From an uncultured Blautia sp. (GTDB lineage: Bacteria; Bacillota; Clostridia; Lachnospirales; Lachnospiraceae), in NCBI GenBank assembly GCA_934394545.1, contig CAKRRG010000009.1, forward strand, positions 1-58,748: DNA of 58,748 bases, given 5' to 3'. The notes beneath the pieces are model-generated. The model did not search any database, had not been told where the DNA came from, and saw nothing but the letters and a program-made list of their open reading frames with translations. How positions within the stretch are numbered: position 1 is the first letter of the stretch; every line of letters begins with the position of its first letter. Below, one piece after another: positions 16,837 through 26,372 of this stretch. The position numbers and the translations under genes were made by a program.

Positions 16837-17530
16837 ATTTACGAAAGAAGGGCCTATGAAATTTGTAGGACATCTTGACACCATGCGCTACTTCCAGAAA
16901 GCCATTCGTCGTGCAGAGCTTCCAATTGCTTTTTCAGGAGGCTACAGTCCTCATATGATCATGTCCTTTGCTGCTCCTCTTGGAGTGGGCGTTACCAGCA
17001 CAGGTGAATATTTTGATATGGAGCTTACCGCTACGATTCCTACCGATGAAATCTGTCAGCGCCTTAACAGCCAGATGGTAGATGGTATTCGTGTTTTAAG
17101 TGCCCGTCAGGTGGAAGATGGAAAAGCCAGCAAAGCAATGTCCCTGGTGGCAGCGGCTGATTATCTGGTAGAGTTCCGTCCTGGAAAAGCACCGGCAGAT
17201 GGATGGCAGACAAGAATTACGGAATTTTTAAAACAGCCGGAGATCCTTGTTACAAAAGAAACAAAAAAAGGCGAAAAACAGGTAGACATCCGACCTTTTA
17301 TTTACCAAATGAATTTACAGAATGACAACCGCATTTTCTTAAGTCTTGCTTCTGCAAGTGCCAATTATACCAAACCAGATGCTGTAATGGATGCGTTTAC
17401 CTGCTGGCTTGGACAGGAGCTTCCGGAATTTGCCTGTATGATTCATCGTCTGGAAGTATATGCAGATTTGGGAAATGAGAAAAAACATAAATTTGTATCA
17501 TTGGAATCCCTTGGCGTGGAAGTTCAATAG
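16820..17530 (+). CDS. TIGR03936/DUF2344 radical SAM-associated protein
   Basis: 236 residues, starting inside the 3' end of the radical SAM gene with AAGGAGG eight bases before ATG 16820. The N-terminus (MKVRIKFTKEGPMKFVGHLDT, FSGGYSPHMIMSFAAPLGVG) is the hallmark of the DUF2344 family. In many bacteria this domain is fused to the upstream radical SAM protein. It probably works with it as substrate-binding or partner subunit, which is inference from the fixed pairing. There are no membrane segments. Confidence 0.85.
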   Translation: MKVRIKFTKEGPMKFVGHLDTMRYFQKAIRRAELPIAFSGGYSPHMIMSFAAPLGVGVTSTGEYFDMELTATIPTDEICQRLNSQMVDGIRVLSARQVEDGKASKAMSLVAAADYLVEFRPGKAPADGWQTRITEFLKQPEILVTKETKKGEKQVDIRPFIYQMNLQNDNRIFLSLASASANYTKPDAVMDAFTCWLGQELPEFACMIHRLEVYADLGNEKKHKFVSLESLGVEVQ

Positions 17531-17546
17531 ACTTAAGGTGAATCAA

Positions 17547-18779
17547 GTGACGAAATTAATTCTAACAACCATGGAGTTTGGCGGTAATAATTGTCATGTC
17601 TGTGCAATCGAGGAAGAAGGTCAGATCATGGAGCTTCGCCTGGAGGCAGCTGTCCGACAGTCTATTCTCGGAAATATTTATGTAGGGCAGGTGGAAAATA
17701 TTGCTTCTAATATCCAGGCAGCATTTGTTCTTATTGCACCTGGAGTACGCGGTTATTTTCCTCTTCAGGAAGTAGAGCAGGTTATCTATACCTCCGGGAA
17801 AGTACCTGGCAGTCCCTTGCGTCCAGGTGATCAGATTCTGGTACAGGTAAGCCGTGATGCTATGAAGGGAAAACTTCCAGCGCTTACTGCAAACTTAAAT
17901 TTTACAGGGAAATATCTGGTGCTCACCACAGGAGAAAAAAAGTTTGGACTTTCCGGCAAACTTTCTGGTACAGAGCGCCATACTTTATCCGGCTGGCTGG
18001 AAGCAGAGGCGTCACGTCCAGATAAGGAATATGGCCTGATTGTCCGCACCAACGCAGCCCAGGCTGAAAAGGCTGAAATCCTTCAAGAGCTTTCTTATCT
18101 GAAATCACTGTATGAAAAAGTTGCTGTCAACGGCAAAAGCCGCACCTGTTTCAGCCTTCTCTACGAAACAGAACCGGTTTACCTTACTACGCTTCGTGAT
18201 ATTTACAGCGAAAATCTCGCGGACATTGTAACAGATGATCCTGAAATTTTTCAGCAGATCACTTCCTATTTAAGGGAAACAAGTCCGGAGGAAGAAAGCA
18301 AAGCCCGTTTTTATCAGGATAAGCTTCTTCCCTTATATAAGCTTTCCCGCCTGGAAAGTGCTCTGGATGAGGTCCAGAAGGAAAAAATCTGGCTGAACAG
18401 CGGAGGCTTTCTTGTGATCCAGCAGACAGAAGCCTTTGTTTCTATTGACGTAAACAGCGGGAAATTTACCGGAAAGAAGAAAGCGGAAGAAACCTATCGA
18501 AAGATCAACCTGGAAGCAGCGAAGGAAATTGTCAGGCAGCTGCGTCTGCGCAACCTGTCTGGGATTATTCTTATTGATTTTATCAATATGACAAACCCGG
18601 ATCATAATGACGAGCTTTTTCATGTATTGCAGAAATATCTGAGGAAGGATCCGGTGAAATGTAAAGCCGTAGATATTACGCCGCTTCACATTCTGGAGAT
18701 GACACGAAAGAAGGTCAGAAGACCGGTTATAGAGGAAATCAGGCAGATAAAGTCAGGAGAGAGGATTTCAGAACCGTAA
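17547..18779 (+). CDS. rng: Ribonuclease E/G family endoribonuclease
   Basis: 410 residues; single-strand-specific endoribonuclease for rRNA and mRNA processing. An S1-like RNA-binding part lies at about 35-110 (ILGNIYVGQVENI). The catalytic aspartates are visible as D301 in SIDVNSGKF and D344 in LIDFINM. It is shorter than E. coli RNase G (489) and lacks the CPxC zinc-link cysteines, as in many Firmicute forms. The start GTG 17547 follows AAGGTGA by five bases. It is 16 bases after the DUF2344 gene, so it belongs to the same operon, and rplU follows from its own promoter. Confidence 0.85.
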   Translation: MTKLILTTMEFGGNNCHVCAIEEEGQIMELRLEAAVRQSILGNIYVGQVENIASNIQAAFVLIAPGVRGYFPLQEVEQVIYTSGKVPGSPLRPGDQILVQVSRDAMKGKLPALTANLNFTGKYLVLTTGEKKFGLSGKLSGTERHTLSGWLEAEASRPDKEYGLIVRTNAAQAEKAEILQELSYLKSLYEKVAVNGKSRTCFSLLYETEPVYLTTLRDIYSENLADIVTDDPEIFQQITSYLRETSPEEESKARFYQDKLLPLYKLSRLESALDEVQKEKIWLNSGGFLVIQQTEAFVSIDVNSGKFTGKKKAEETYRKINLEAAKEIVRQLRLRNLSGIILIDFINMTNPDHNDELFHVLQKYLRKDPVKCKAVDITPLHILEMTRKKVRRPVIEEIRQIKSGERISEP

Positions 18780-18782
18780 CGT

Positions 18783-18822
18783 AAAAATATAAAATATTTT
18801 TCAAAAATATAAAATATTTTTC
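18783..18822. repeat. Two tandem copies of a 20-bp AT-rich palindromic unit
   Basis: AAAAATATAAAATATTTTTC occurs twice head to tail (18783-18802, 18803-18822). Each copy is itself an inverted repeat. The pair lies directly upstream of the rplU -35 box and could act as an UP element or bent DNA, or help end rng transcription. Confidence 0.7.
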
Positions 18823-18830
18823 AAAACCTC

Positions 18831-18859
18831 TTGACGAAATCAAATCTCCCTGTTATTAT
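18831..18859 (+). promoter_or_regulatory. rplU promoter
   Basis: TTGACG at 18831-18836, a 17-base spacer and TATTAT at 18854-18859. The AT-rich tandem repeat just upstream could raise its strength. Confidence 0.75.
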
Positions 18860-18869
18860 AATCAAGTAT

Positions 18870-18938
18870 GCCGCACAAAGAGGTTTAAGAGTCGAGAGAC
18901 CACCATATTTGGCGAGTAAAGTCTATAGGAGGTGCCAC
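18870..18938 (+). ncRNA. Ribosomal protein L21 leader
   Basis: The leader between promoter and rplU contains CAAAGAGGTTTAAGAGTC, then ACCACCATATTTGGCGAGTA. Together these match my memory of the conserved L21 leader of Firmicutes (Rfam L21_leader). Such leaders are thought to mediate autogenous control of the rplU operon. Confidence 0.7.
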
Positions 18939-18940
18939 AA

Positions 18941-19246
18941 ATGTACGCAATTATTGCAACAGGTGGTAAACAGTACAAAGTTGCTGAAGGCGACGTAATC
19001 AGAGTTGAGAAGCTCGGAGTTGAAGCTGGTGAAACCGTTACTTTTGATTCTGTAATTGCAGTTAGCAATGAAGGATTAAAGGTTGGAGAAGACGTTAAGG
19101 ATGCCAGTGTTACCGCTTCTGTAGTTGAGAACGGAAAGGCTAAAAAAGTCATCGTTTACAAGTACAAGAGAAAAACTGGATATCACAAGAAAAACGGTCA
19201 CAGACAGCAGTACACCAAAGTTAAAATCGAAAAGATCAACGCTTAA
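18941..19246 (+). CDS. rplU: 50S ribosomal protein L21
   Basis: 101 residues, the usual length. Starts [18 protein letters not shown] and ends with [22 protein letters not shown], the conserved L21 rRNA-binding tail. ATG 18941 follows TAGGAGGTG; GTG 18932 overlaps that site and is rejected. It is the first gene of the rplU-prp-rpmA operon and is preceded by the L21 leader, which probably gives feedback control. Confidence 0.98.
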   Translation: MYAIIATGGKQYKVAEGDVIRVEKLGVEAGETVTFDSVIAVSNEGLKVGEDVKDASVTASVVENGKAKKVIVYKYKRKTGYHKKNGHRQQYTKVKIEKINA

Positions 19247-19258
19247 TCAGGTGCTGTT

Positions 19259-19582
19259 ATGATCAATATTACAGTTAAGAAGAGAAAAGGCTCTTATCTG
19301 GATTTTCTGTCCAAAGGACATGCAGGCTATGCCGAAGAGGGACAGGATATTGTATGTGCTGCCGTATCAGCATTGATCATCACTACGGTGAATTCTCTTG
19401 AGGAATTTACTGAAGAACAGATTGAGGCGGAAGCGGATGACGGATATGTGTCCATCCATTTTAGAACAAATCCTAATACAGAGCGCGGGAAGCTTCTTAT
19501 GGATTCCCTGATTCTCGGATTAACAGAAATTGAGCATAGTTATAACAATCGATATTTGACAGTAAAAGTCAAGGAGGTGTAA
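19259..19582 (+). CDS. prp: Ribosomal-processing cysteine protease Prp
   Basis: 107 residues (YsxB/DUF464). Prp removes the N-terminal extension of L27 in Firmicutes. The catalytic pair is visible: H21 in [11 protein letters not shown] and C33 in [10 protein letters not shown]. Its placement between rplU and rpmA is the standard order. The gene starts 12 bases after rplU. The downstream L27 carries the expected cleavage motif, so substrate and enzyme are encoded side by side. Confidence 0.95.
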   Translation: MINITVKKRKGSYLDFLSKGHAGYAEEGQDIVCAAVSALIITTVNSLEEFTEEQIEAEADDGYVSIHFRTNPNTERGKLLMDSLILGLTEIEHSYNNRYLTVKVKEV

Positions 19583-19587
19583 CAACA

Positions 19588-19875
19588 ATGATGAAGATGA
19601 ACCTTCAGTTATTCGCACATAAAAAAGGAGTTGGTTCTACAAAGAACGGTCGTGATTCCGAGTCCAAGAGATTAGGTGCGAAGAGAGCAGACGGACAGTT
19701 TGTTAAAGCCGGCAACATCCTTTACAGACAGCGCGGAACTAAGATCCATGCAGGTGAGAACGTAGGATGCGGAAAAGACTATACATTATTTGCACTGACC
19801 GATGGTGTTGTAAGATTCACCAGAAAAGGCCGCGATAAGAAACAGGTTTCTATCGTACCAGTAGAGGCAGAGTAA
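19588..19875 (+). CDS. rpmA: 50S ribosomal protein L27 with cleaved N-terminal extension
   Basis: 95 residues. The N-terminus [21 protein letters not shown] contains the Prp site [10 protein letters not shown]; cleavage exposes the mature tail that reaches the peptidyl transferase centre. The rest is normal L27 ([15 protein letters not shown]). ATG 19588 is used, ten bases after AGGAGG; a second ATG follows directly. It closes the rplU-prp-rpmA unit, with an attenuator-like terminator behind it. Confidence 0.97.
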   Translation: MMKMNLQLFAHKKGVGSTKNGRDSESKRLGAKRADGQFVKAGNILYRQRGTKIHAGENVGCGKDYTLFALTDGVVRFTRKGRDKKQVSIVPVEAE

Positions 19876-19915
19876 TTAGTAGGTTACTGTTCACAGGTAA
19901 CATTAGTAGAGCAGG

Positions 19916-19950
19916 AGGCTTCAAATCTATATAGGTTTGGAGCCTTTTCT
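19916..19950 (+). terminator. Terminator between rpmA and obgE
   Basis: Arms AGGCTTCAAA / TTTGGAGCCT (one G-U pair) around a short loop, followed by TTTTCTT. It probably ends most ribosomal-protein transcripts and lowers read-through into obgE. Confidence 0.75.
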
Positions 19951-19955
19951 TATAA

Positions 19956-21257
<1,302 letters not shown>

Positions 21258-21280
21258 GGTTTTTAGACAGGAGATATATT

Positions 21281-21574
21281 ATGACAAGTAAGCAGAGAGC
21301 ATACTTAAAGAGCCTGGCAATGAAAATGGATGCGATTCTGCAGCTTGGTAAGGGTGGTCTTACACCAGAGAATACCAAGGCTGTTGATGAGGCACTTGCG
21401 GCAAGAGAACTGATCAAGATCAGCGTCCTTCAGAATTGTCTGGAGGATCCTAAGGAAATGGCACAGGTTCTTGCAGAGCGTACACATTCCCAGGTTGTAC
21501 AGGTAATCGGTAAGAAGATCGTATTATACCGAGAAGGTAAAAAAGAGAAGAAAAAAATTGAACTCCCTAAATGA
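21281..21574 (+). CDS. yhbY: YhbY-type CRM-domain RNA-binding protein
   Basis: 97 residues forming a single CRM domain: MTSKQRAYLKSLAMKM, then QLGKGGLTPENTKAVDEAL with the GxxG loop, then ISVLQNC. It binds pre-50S particles and is a ribosome-assembly factor. The basic tail (GKKEKKKIELPK) overlaps the start of nadD by 17 bases, so translation of the two is probably coupled. Confidence 0.93.
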   Translation: MTSKQRAYLKSLAMKMDAILQLGKGGLTPENTKAVDEALAARELIKISVLQNCLEDPKEMAQVLAERTHSQVVQVIGKKIVLYREGKKEKKKIELPK

Positions 21575-22193
21575 TCGTAAAAAAATCGGGATCATGGGGG
21601 GAACCTTTGATCCCATCCACATGGGACATCTTATTCTGGGTGAACAGAGTTATGAACAGCTTCATCTTGACAAGGTTTTATTTATGCCATCCGGTAATCC
21701 GCCTCATAAGCGCAACCGGGATGGTGGAGCTTCGGATAGCCAGCGCGTGGAAATGGTACGCCTGGCAATTGAGGACAATCCTCATTTTGAATTATCCCTT
21801 ATGGAAATGCATGAGTCTGGGTATACGTATACCTATCGTACGCTGGAAGAACTGAATGAACAGCATCCGGATACAGATTATTACTTTATTATTGGTGCGG
21901 ATTCCCTCTTTGCTTTTGAAGAATGGAAGGAGCCAGGGCGCATTTGTAAAGCATGCACGCTTGTTGTAGCAGTGCGGGATCATACACCTTCGGATGAATT
22001 AAACAGGGAAATTAAGCGGCTTTCAGATAAATACGATGGAAATTTTGCCCGTTTGGATACTATGAATATTGATGTTTCCAGCCATCAGATACGTCAGTGG
22101 GTATCTGATAGAAAAAGTCTGAAATATTATGTTCCCGATAAGGTTCTTTCTTATATGAGGGAGAATGGAATTTACAGAAAGAAGGAAATCTGA
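21558..22193 (+). CDS. nadD: Nicotinate-nucleotide adenylyltransferase
   Basis: 211 residues. Transfers AMP to nicotinate mononucleotide in NAD synthesis. The nucleotidyltransferase signature GGTFDPIHMGH lies at residues 14-24 and the C-terminal VSSHQIR is the matching ISxTxIR-type motif. The start TTG 21558 lies inside the yhbY 3' end and has only a weak purine-rich site; no ATG occurs before the conserved motif, so the TTG is the best choice. It is followed two bases later by yqeK. Confidence 0.94.
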   Translation: MNSLNDRKKIGIMGGTFDPIHMGHLILGEQSYEQLHLDKVLFMPSGNPPHKRNRDGGASDSQRVEMVRLAIEDNPHFELSLMEMHESGYTYTYRTLEELNEQHPDTDYYFIIGADSLFAFEEWKEPGRICKACTLVVAVRDHTPSDELNREIKRLSDKYDGNFARLDTMNIDVSSHQIRQWVSDRKSLKYYVPDKVLSYMRENGIYRKKEI

Positions 22194-22195
22194 CC

Positions 22196-22801
22196 ATGGC
22201 AGATTACGATTTTGCAAAAATTGAAAAAAAACTCTCCAAATATCTGGATGAGGATCGTTTTCAGCATACCATGGGCGTTATGTATACAAGCGCATGCCTG
22301 GCTATGGTTCATGGATATGATATTAAGGATGCACAGGCGGCAGGACTGCTTCACGACTGTGCGAAGTGTATTCCGAATAAAAAGAAACTGAAAATGTGCA
22401 GCGAACACAATATTCCTGTTTCAGATTTTGAAAGAAATCATCCATTTCTTCTTCATTCCAGGCTTGGAGCCTACATTGCTCATGAGAAGTATGGAATTGA
22501 GAATCAGGAGATTCTATCTGCTATTAATTACCACACAACCGGTAAAAGTGAAATGAGTCTTCTGGAAAAAATTGTTTATATTGCAGATTATATTGAACCT
22601 ATGCGCTGCAAGGCTGGCAGGCTTCCGGAAATCCGCAAGATTGCCTTTGAAGATCTGGATGAGTGCATGTATGAGATTCTGAAGGATACGTTAGAGTATT
22701 TAGAGGAAGATTCAGAAGATGATATTGAGCCTACTTCCAGAGAGGCTTATAAATATTATAAAGAGCTGCATAATAAGCGTAATAATATATCTGGTAATTA
22801 A
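22196..22801 (+). CDS. yqeK: HD-domain bis(5'-nucleosyl)-tetraphosphatase YqeK
   Basis: 201 residues. The HD-domain residues are seen as RFQHTMGV, LLHDCAK and HPFLLHSRLGA, then INYHTTG and YIADYIEP. YqeK proteins hydrolyse Ap4A symmetrically. ATG 22196 lies two bases after nadD. The acidic C-terminus (EDSEDDIEP) is followed by a basic tail. The nadD-yqeK-rsfS order is the common Firmicute one. Confidence 0.92.
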   Translation: MADYDFAKIEKKLSKYLDEDRFQHTMGVMYTSACLAMVHGYDIKDAQAAGLLHDCAKCIPNKKKLKMCSEHNIPVSDFERNHPFLLHSRLGAYIAHEKYGIENQEILSAINYHTTGKSEMSLLEKIVYIADYIEPMRCKAGRLPEIRKIAFEDLDECMYEILKDTLEYLEEDSEDDIEPTSREAYKYYKELHNKRNNISGN

Positions 22802-22854
22802 TCGGTTTGGAAAGATTGTTTTTATAGATAATAACAGGAAAGGAATGAATCAGG

Positions 22855-23223
22855 ATGAGTACAGTTAGTACAGAGAAAATGATGGCACAGATCGCCTGCA
22901 AGGCAATTGATGATAAAAAGGGACAGGATATTAAGGTGATTGATATTCATAACGTCTCTGTAATTGCAGACTATTTTGTAATTGCAAGCGGTACAAACTC
23001 CAATCAGGTTCAGGCAATCGTAGATAATGTTGAAGAGCAGCTTGGACGGGCAGGCTTTGAGGCAAAGCAGATCGAGGGTAACCGTAATTCCAGCTGGATT
23101 CTTATGGATTATGGCGATGTGATCGTGCATGTGTTTGATGAGGAGAACAGACTTTTCTATGATCTGGAGAGAATCTGGAGAGATGGAAAAGTGCTGGAGA
23201 TGGATGAGTTTTTAGAAAAATAG
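22855..23223 (+). CDS. rsfS: Ribosomal silencing factor RsfS
   Basis: 122 residues, DUF143 fold (DIKVIDIHNVSVIADYFVIAS, then NSSWILMDYGDVIVHVFDEE). It binds L14 of the large subunit and blocks subunit joining when nutrients are low. The ATG 22855 follows AAAGGAATG. It closes the obgE operon. A large palindrome follows at 23262-23316, before lexA on the other strand. Confidence 0.95.
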   Translation: MSTVSTEKMMAQIACKAIDDKKGQDIKVIDIHNVSVIADYFVIASGTNSNQVQAIVDNVEEQLGRAGFEAKQIEGNRNSSWILMDYGDVIVHVFDEENRLFYDLERIWRDGKVLEMDEFLEK

Positions 23224-23261
23224 AAAAAGAAGCTTTTGCTTTCTTCTTACACGGCTTTTAG

Positions 23262-23316
23262 TCAAGCAAGTCCCCTGCTTATTGCTTTACGCAACCCCAG
23301 CAGGGGACTTGCTTGA
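23262..23316. repeat. Perfect 18-bp inverted repeat between rsfS and lexA
   Basis: Arms 23262-23279 (TCAAGCAAGTCCCCTGCT) and 23299-23316 are exact reverse complements around a 19-base centre. It lies between two convergent genes where a bidirectional terminator is expected, but no T tract follows on either strand. It may instead be a dispersed palindromic repeat. Confidence 0.75.
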
Positions 23317-23330
23317 TTCGGTTAAAATGC

Positions 23331-23951
23331 TTATTGATAGAAACGCATTACGCCGAACACTTTACCCAGAATCTGAATTTCGCCTGTAATGATGATCGGA
23401 TCCATGGTGTCGTTCTCCGGCTGGAGACGGTAATAACCTTTTTCTTTATAAAAAGTCTTCACAGTGGCAGCGTCCTCCACCAAGGCAACTACAATGTCAC
23501 CATCAGAAGCAGTGGGCTGCTGTCTTACAAGGACCTGATCTCCATCGAAAATTCCGGCATTGATCATGCTATCGCCCTTTACCTTCAGCATAAAGCTCTG
23601 TTCATTGGGCATAAATTCTGATGGAATAGGAAAGTAGCCTTCTATATTCTCTACAGCCAGAATAGGCTGTCCGGCAGCTACAGTGCCTACCAGGGGCACA
23701 TTGACTACTTCGCGGCGTACAAGATTGAAGTTGTCATCGATAATTTCAATGGCTCTGGGTTTGGTAGCATCACGGCGGATATAGCCGTTCTTCTCAAGGG
23801 CTTCTAAATGAGCGTGAACAGAAGATGTGGATTTCAGGTTTACGGCTTCACAAATCTCACGAACTGCCGGTGGGAAACCACGATTCAGAATTTCACTTTT
23901 TATATATTCTAGGATCTCCTGCTGCTTTTTGCTGATTTTACCATATGTCAT
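23331..23951 (-). CDS. lexA: LexA repressor
   Basis: 206 residues. A winged helix-turn-helix (GKISKKQQEILEYI, then STSSVHAHLEALEKNGYI) is followed by a self-cleaving peptidase domain with the A93-G94 cleavage site (GTVAAGQP), catalytic S128 in GDSM and K165 in VKTFY. It represses DNA-damage genes until RecA-stimulated self-cleavage. The ATG at 23951 follows AGGAGG; the longer frame to 23978 has no site. A possible LexA box lies upstream (24027-24040), which suggests autoregulation. Confidence 0.96.
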   Translation of the reverse strand: MTYGKISKKQQEILEYIKSEILNRGFPPAVREICEAVNLKSTSSVHAHLEALEKNGYIRRDATKPRAIEIIDDNFNLVRREVVNVPLVGTVAAGQPILAVENIEGYFPIPSEFMPNEQSFMLKVKGDSMINAGIFDGDQVLVRQQPTASDGDIVVALVEDAATVKTFYKEKGYYRLQPENDTMDPIIITGEIQILGKVFGVMRFYQ

Positions 23952-23987
23952 AAGAGCTTTCCTCCTGATTTTATTCAACTTTTCCTT

Positions 23988-24016
23988 ATCATATCATATT
24001 TTTCTCAATTAAGCAA
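23988..24016 (-). promoter_or_regulatory. lexA promoter
   Basis: Read on the - strand: TTGCTT, a 17-base spacer and TATGAT, about 40 bases before the lexA start codon. Confidence 0.6.
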
Positions 24017-24026
24017 ACAGATATTC

Positions 24027-24040
24027 TGAAAATACGTTCG
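24027..24040. promoter_or_regulatory. Possible LexA box
   Basis: TGAAAATACGTTCG compares with the Firmicute consensus CGAAC-N4-GTTCG: the right half matches fully and the left half differs at two positions. It lies just upstream of the lexA -35 box. Confidence 0.4.
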
Positions 24041-24091
24041 CTTTTCTGCTGTGTTCACAGACTTATCACAGACTTTTCTTTTGGGTTTTCC

Positions 24092-24120
24092 TTGTGTTCC
24101 AGGTCAAAAAATGGTACAAT
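24092..24120 (+). promoter_or_regulatory. Promoter of the HlyD-yggS-sepF-ylmH cluster
   Basis: TTGTGT at 24092-24097, a 17-base spacer and TACAAT at 24115-24120, 51 bases before the first start codon. Confidence 0.6.
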
Positions 24121-24171
24121 TGTTTGGTATGAAAATTTAGAGTCTAACTCAAAAACAAAGGGGGAATCAGC

Positions 24172-25587
24172 TTGTCCGAGAAGAAATCTAATGAGCCGGG
24201 CAAATTGGCAGGACTTTTTGTTCAGCTGAAGAAAATATTCGGACTGAATATTGCCACCGTTGCTTTTGGTGTATTGCTATTATATATGATTTTTACTGCA
24301 GTTCTTCTTGTAACTTCCACACATATTGATTCTTATCAGGTTACTACAGGACCTTTGTCCAGAAATGAGACTTATACCGGTATTTCACTTCGGGAGGAAA
24401 GTGTTTTTAAGGCTGAATCCTCCGGCTATGTGAATTATTATGCCAGAGAAGGAAGTAAGATTAATGCAGGAGGAGCTGTTTATGGTTTAAGCTCAGGAAA
24501 AATTGCAGAAAACACCTCTTCTCTGACCGCAGAGGAATTGTCGAAGATCCGCAGTTCTATGCTTAGCTTTTCCAAGAGTTTCTCCGGAAGCAAGTTTAAT
24601 AGTACTTATAGCTTTAAGAATCAGCTTGAGGGAAGCATACTTCAGTATGAGGGGATTTCTACAGATGGAAATGCCAATTCTCAGGTTGTGACGATCAGTG
24701 GACAGAATATATGCAAAGCCCAGGAGGATGGCATTATTTTATATTCTATGGACGGCTATGAGAATAAAACTCCGGATACTATCAGCTTGGAGGATTTCGA
24801 TCAGACTTCTTATCATGAAACAGATTTGAAAACGGATGAGAAGGTACAGGCCGGAGATACTATTTATACGAATATAACCAGTGAGCTTTGGAGTCTGATG
24901 ATTCCTTTAACAGATAAGCAGGCAGCTAAATTGCAGGGACGTACTGCTATCCGTGTGAAATTTTTGAAGGATGATATGACACAGAGTGGTGATTTTTCTA
25001 TTATTAAGATAGACGGTTTAAAATACGGTAAAATTGATTTTAGCCGTGGGCTGATCCGCTATGCTTCTGACCGTTTTCTTGATATTGAACTGGTTACAAA
25101 TACGGTAACAGGGCTGAAGATACCACTTTCAGCAATTGAATCAAAGGATTTTTATGTCATTCCTGCAGAATATGCAACTACTGATCCTGAGAGTGGGAGT
25201 GTCGGCTTTAATAAAGTTTCCAGAGATTCTGATGGAAATAATGTTAGAACTTTCATTAATGCCACTATTTATGGAAAAGTGCAAGTAGAATCCGAGAATG
25301 ATTCTGAGAAAGAGATTTACAATTATTATGTTGATAAGAGTGCCTTTAAAGAGGGAGATGCCATTGTAAAGGATGACTCTAACCAGCGTTTTATTGTAGG
25401 AGAAACAGATTCACTGGAGGGTGTTTACTGTATTAATCAGGGGTATGCCGTATTCCGTCAGGTAGACATTTTGGATCAGAACGAAGAATATGCGATTATC
25501 TCCAGCAATACTTCCTATGGACTTTCCAGGTATGACCGTATTGCAAGAGATTCTTCCCAGGTGAAGGCGCAGGATGTTCTTCACTAA
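24172..25587 (+). CDS. HlyD-like membrane-anchored adaptor protein
   Basis: 471 residues with a short cytoplasmic N-terminus, one membrane helix (about 35-58, VAFGVLLLYMIFTAVLLV) and a large extracellular part. This contains two half-lipoyl-like stretches (AESSGYVNYYAREGSKINAGG; AQEDGIILYSM) as in HlyD adaptors. No transporter is encoded next to it. It precedes yggS and sepF, an order seen in Clostridia, so a link to division or envelope growth is plausible but unproven. The start is TTG 24172 after GGGGGAAT. Confidence 0.7.
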   Translation: MSEKKSNEPGKLAGLFVQLKKIFGLNIATVAFGVLLLYMIFTAVLLVTSTHIDSYQVTTGPLSRNETYTGISLREESVFKAESSGYVNYYAREGSKINAGGAVYGLSSGKIAENTSSLTAEELSKIRSSMLSFSKSFSGSKFNSTYSFKNQLEGSILQYEGISTDGNANSQVVTISGQNICKAQEDGIILYSMDGYENKTPDTISLEDFDQTSYHETDLKTDEKVQAGDTIYTNITSELWSLMIPLTDKQAAKLQGRTAIRVKFLKDDMTQSGDFSIIKIDGLKYGKIDFSRGLIRYASDRFLDIELVTNTVTGLKIPLSAIESKDFYVIPAEYATTDPESGSVGFNKVSRDSDGNNVRTFINATIYGKVQVESENDSEKEIYNYYVDKSAFKEGDAIVKDDSNQRFIVGETDSLEGVYCINQGYAVFRQVDILDQNEEYAIISSNTSYGLSRYDRIARDSSQVKAQDVLH

Positions 25588-25652
25588 AAGGATTGTTTGT
25601 TATTACTATAGAATTGTTACTAATGATATATTATATTCAAGGAGGCTTATAA

Positions 25653-26348
25653 ATGTTAGCTGAAAATTTACAGCAGGTAAATGCAAATATTGAAGAAGCC
25701 TGTGCAGCTGTTTCTCGTGACCCAGATGAGGTTACTTTAGTGGCGGTAAGTAAGACCAAGCCTGTGTCTATGCTCCAGGAAGCTTACGATGCAGGGGCAC
25801 GTGTTTTCGGAGAAAATAAAGTTCAGGAAATCATGGATAAATATGATCAGCTGCCATCTGATATCCAGTGGCATATGATTGGTCATCTGCAGCGCAATAA
25901 AGTGAAGTACATTATTGATAAAGTTGCCATGATCCATTCTGTGGATTCTCTGCGTCTTGCCCAGACGATTGAGCAGGAGGCTGCCAAAAAGGACATTGTC
26001 ATGCCTGTCCTTTTGGAGGTGAATGTTGCGGAGGAGGAGAGTAAATTTGGCTTAAAAATCCCGGAAGTTTTGCCATTACTGGAAGAAATCAGTACATTTT
26101 CTCATATAAAGGTAATGGGACTTATGACAATTGCTCCATTTGTAGAGAATCCGGAAGAAAATAGAGAAGTTTTTCGTACATTAAAGAAATTAAGTGTTGA
26201 CATTAGTGCCAAAAACATTAATAATGTTAATATGAGTGTCCTGAGTATGGGTATGACCGGAGATTATCAGATTGCTGTTCAGGAGGGCTCGACCATGGTA
26301 CGTGTGGGAACCGGTATTTTCGGTGAGCGTAATTACGCTGCACACTAA
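25653..26348 (+). CDS. YggS/YlmE PLP-homeostasis protein
   Basis: 231 residues, alanine-racemase-like TIM barrel without the racemase C-terminal domain. The PLP lysine is K34 in AVSKTKP. Other family motifs are FGENKVQEI, WHMIGHLQRNK and MGLMTIAP, with SMGMTGDY near the end. It buffers pyridoxal phosphate. ATG 25653 follows AAGGAGG. As in Bacillus (ylmE-ylmF-ylmH) it precedes sepF and the S4 gene. Confidence 0.94.
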   Translation: MLAENLQQVNANIEEACAAVSRDPDEVTLVAVSKTKPVSMLQEAYDAGARVFGENKVQEIMDKYDQLPSDIQWHMIGHLQRNKVKYIIDKVAMIHSVDSLRLAQTIEQEAAKKDIVMPVLLEVNVAEEESKFGLKIPEVLPLLEEISTFSHIKVMGLMTIAPFVENPEENREVFRTLKKLSVDISAKNINNVNMSVLSMGMTGDYQIAVQEGSTMVRVGTGIFGERNYAAH

Positions 26349-26372
26349 GAAGACGAAGATTGGAGATTAAAA

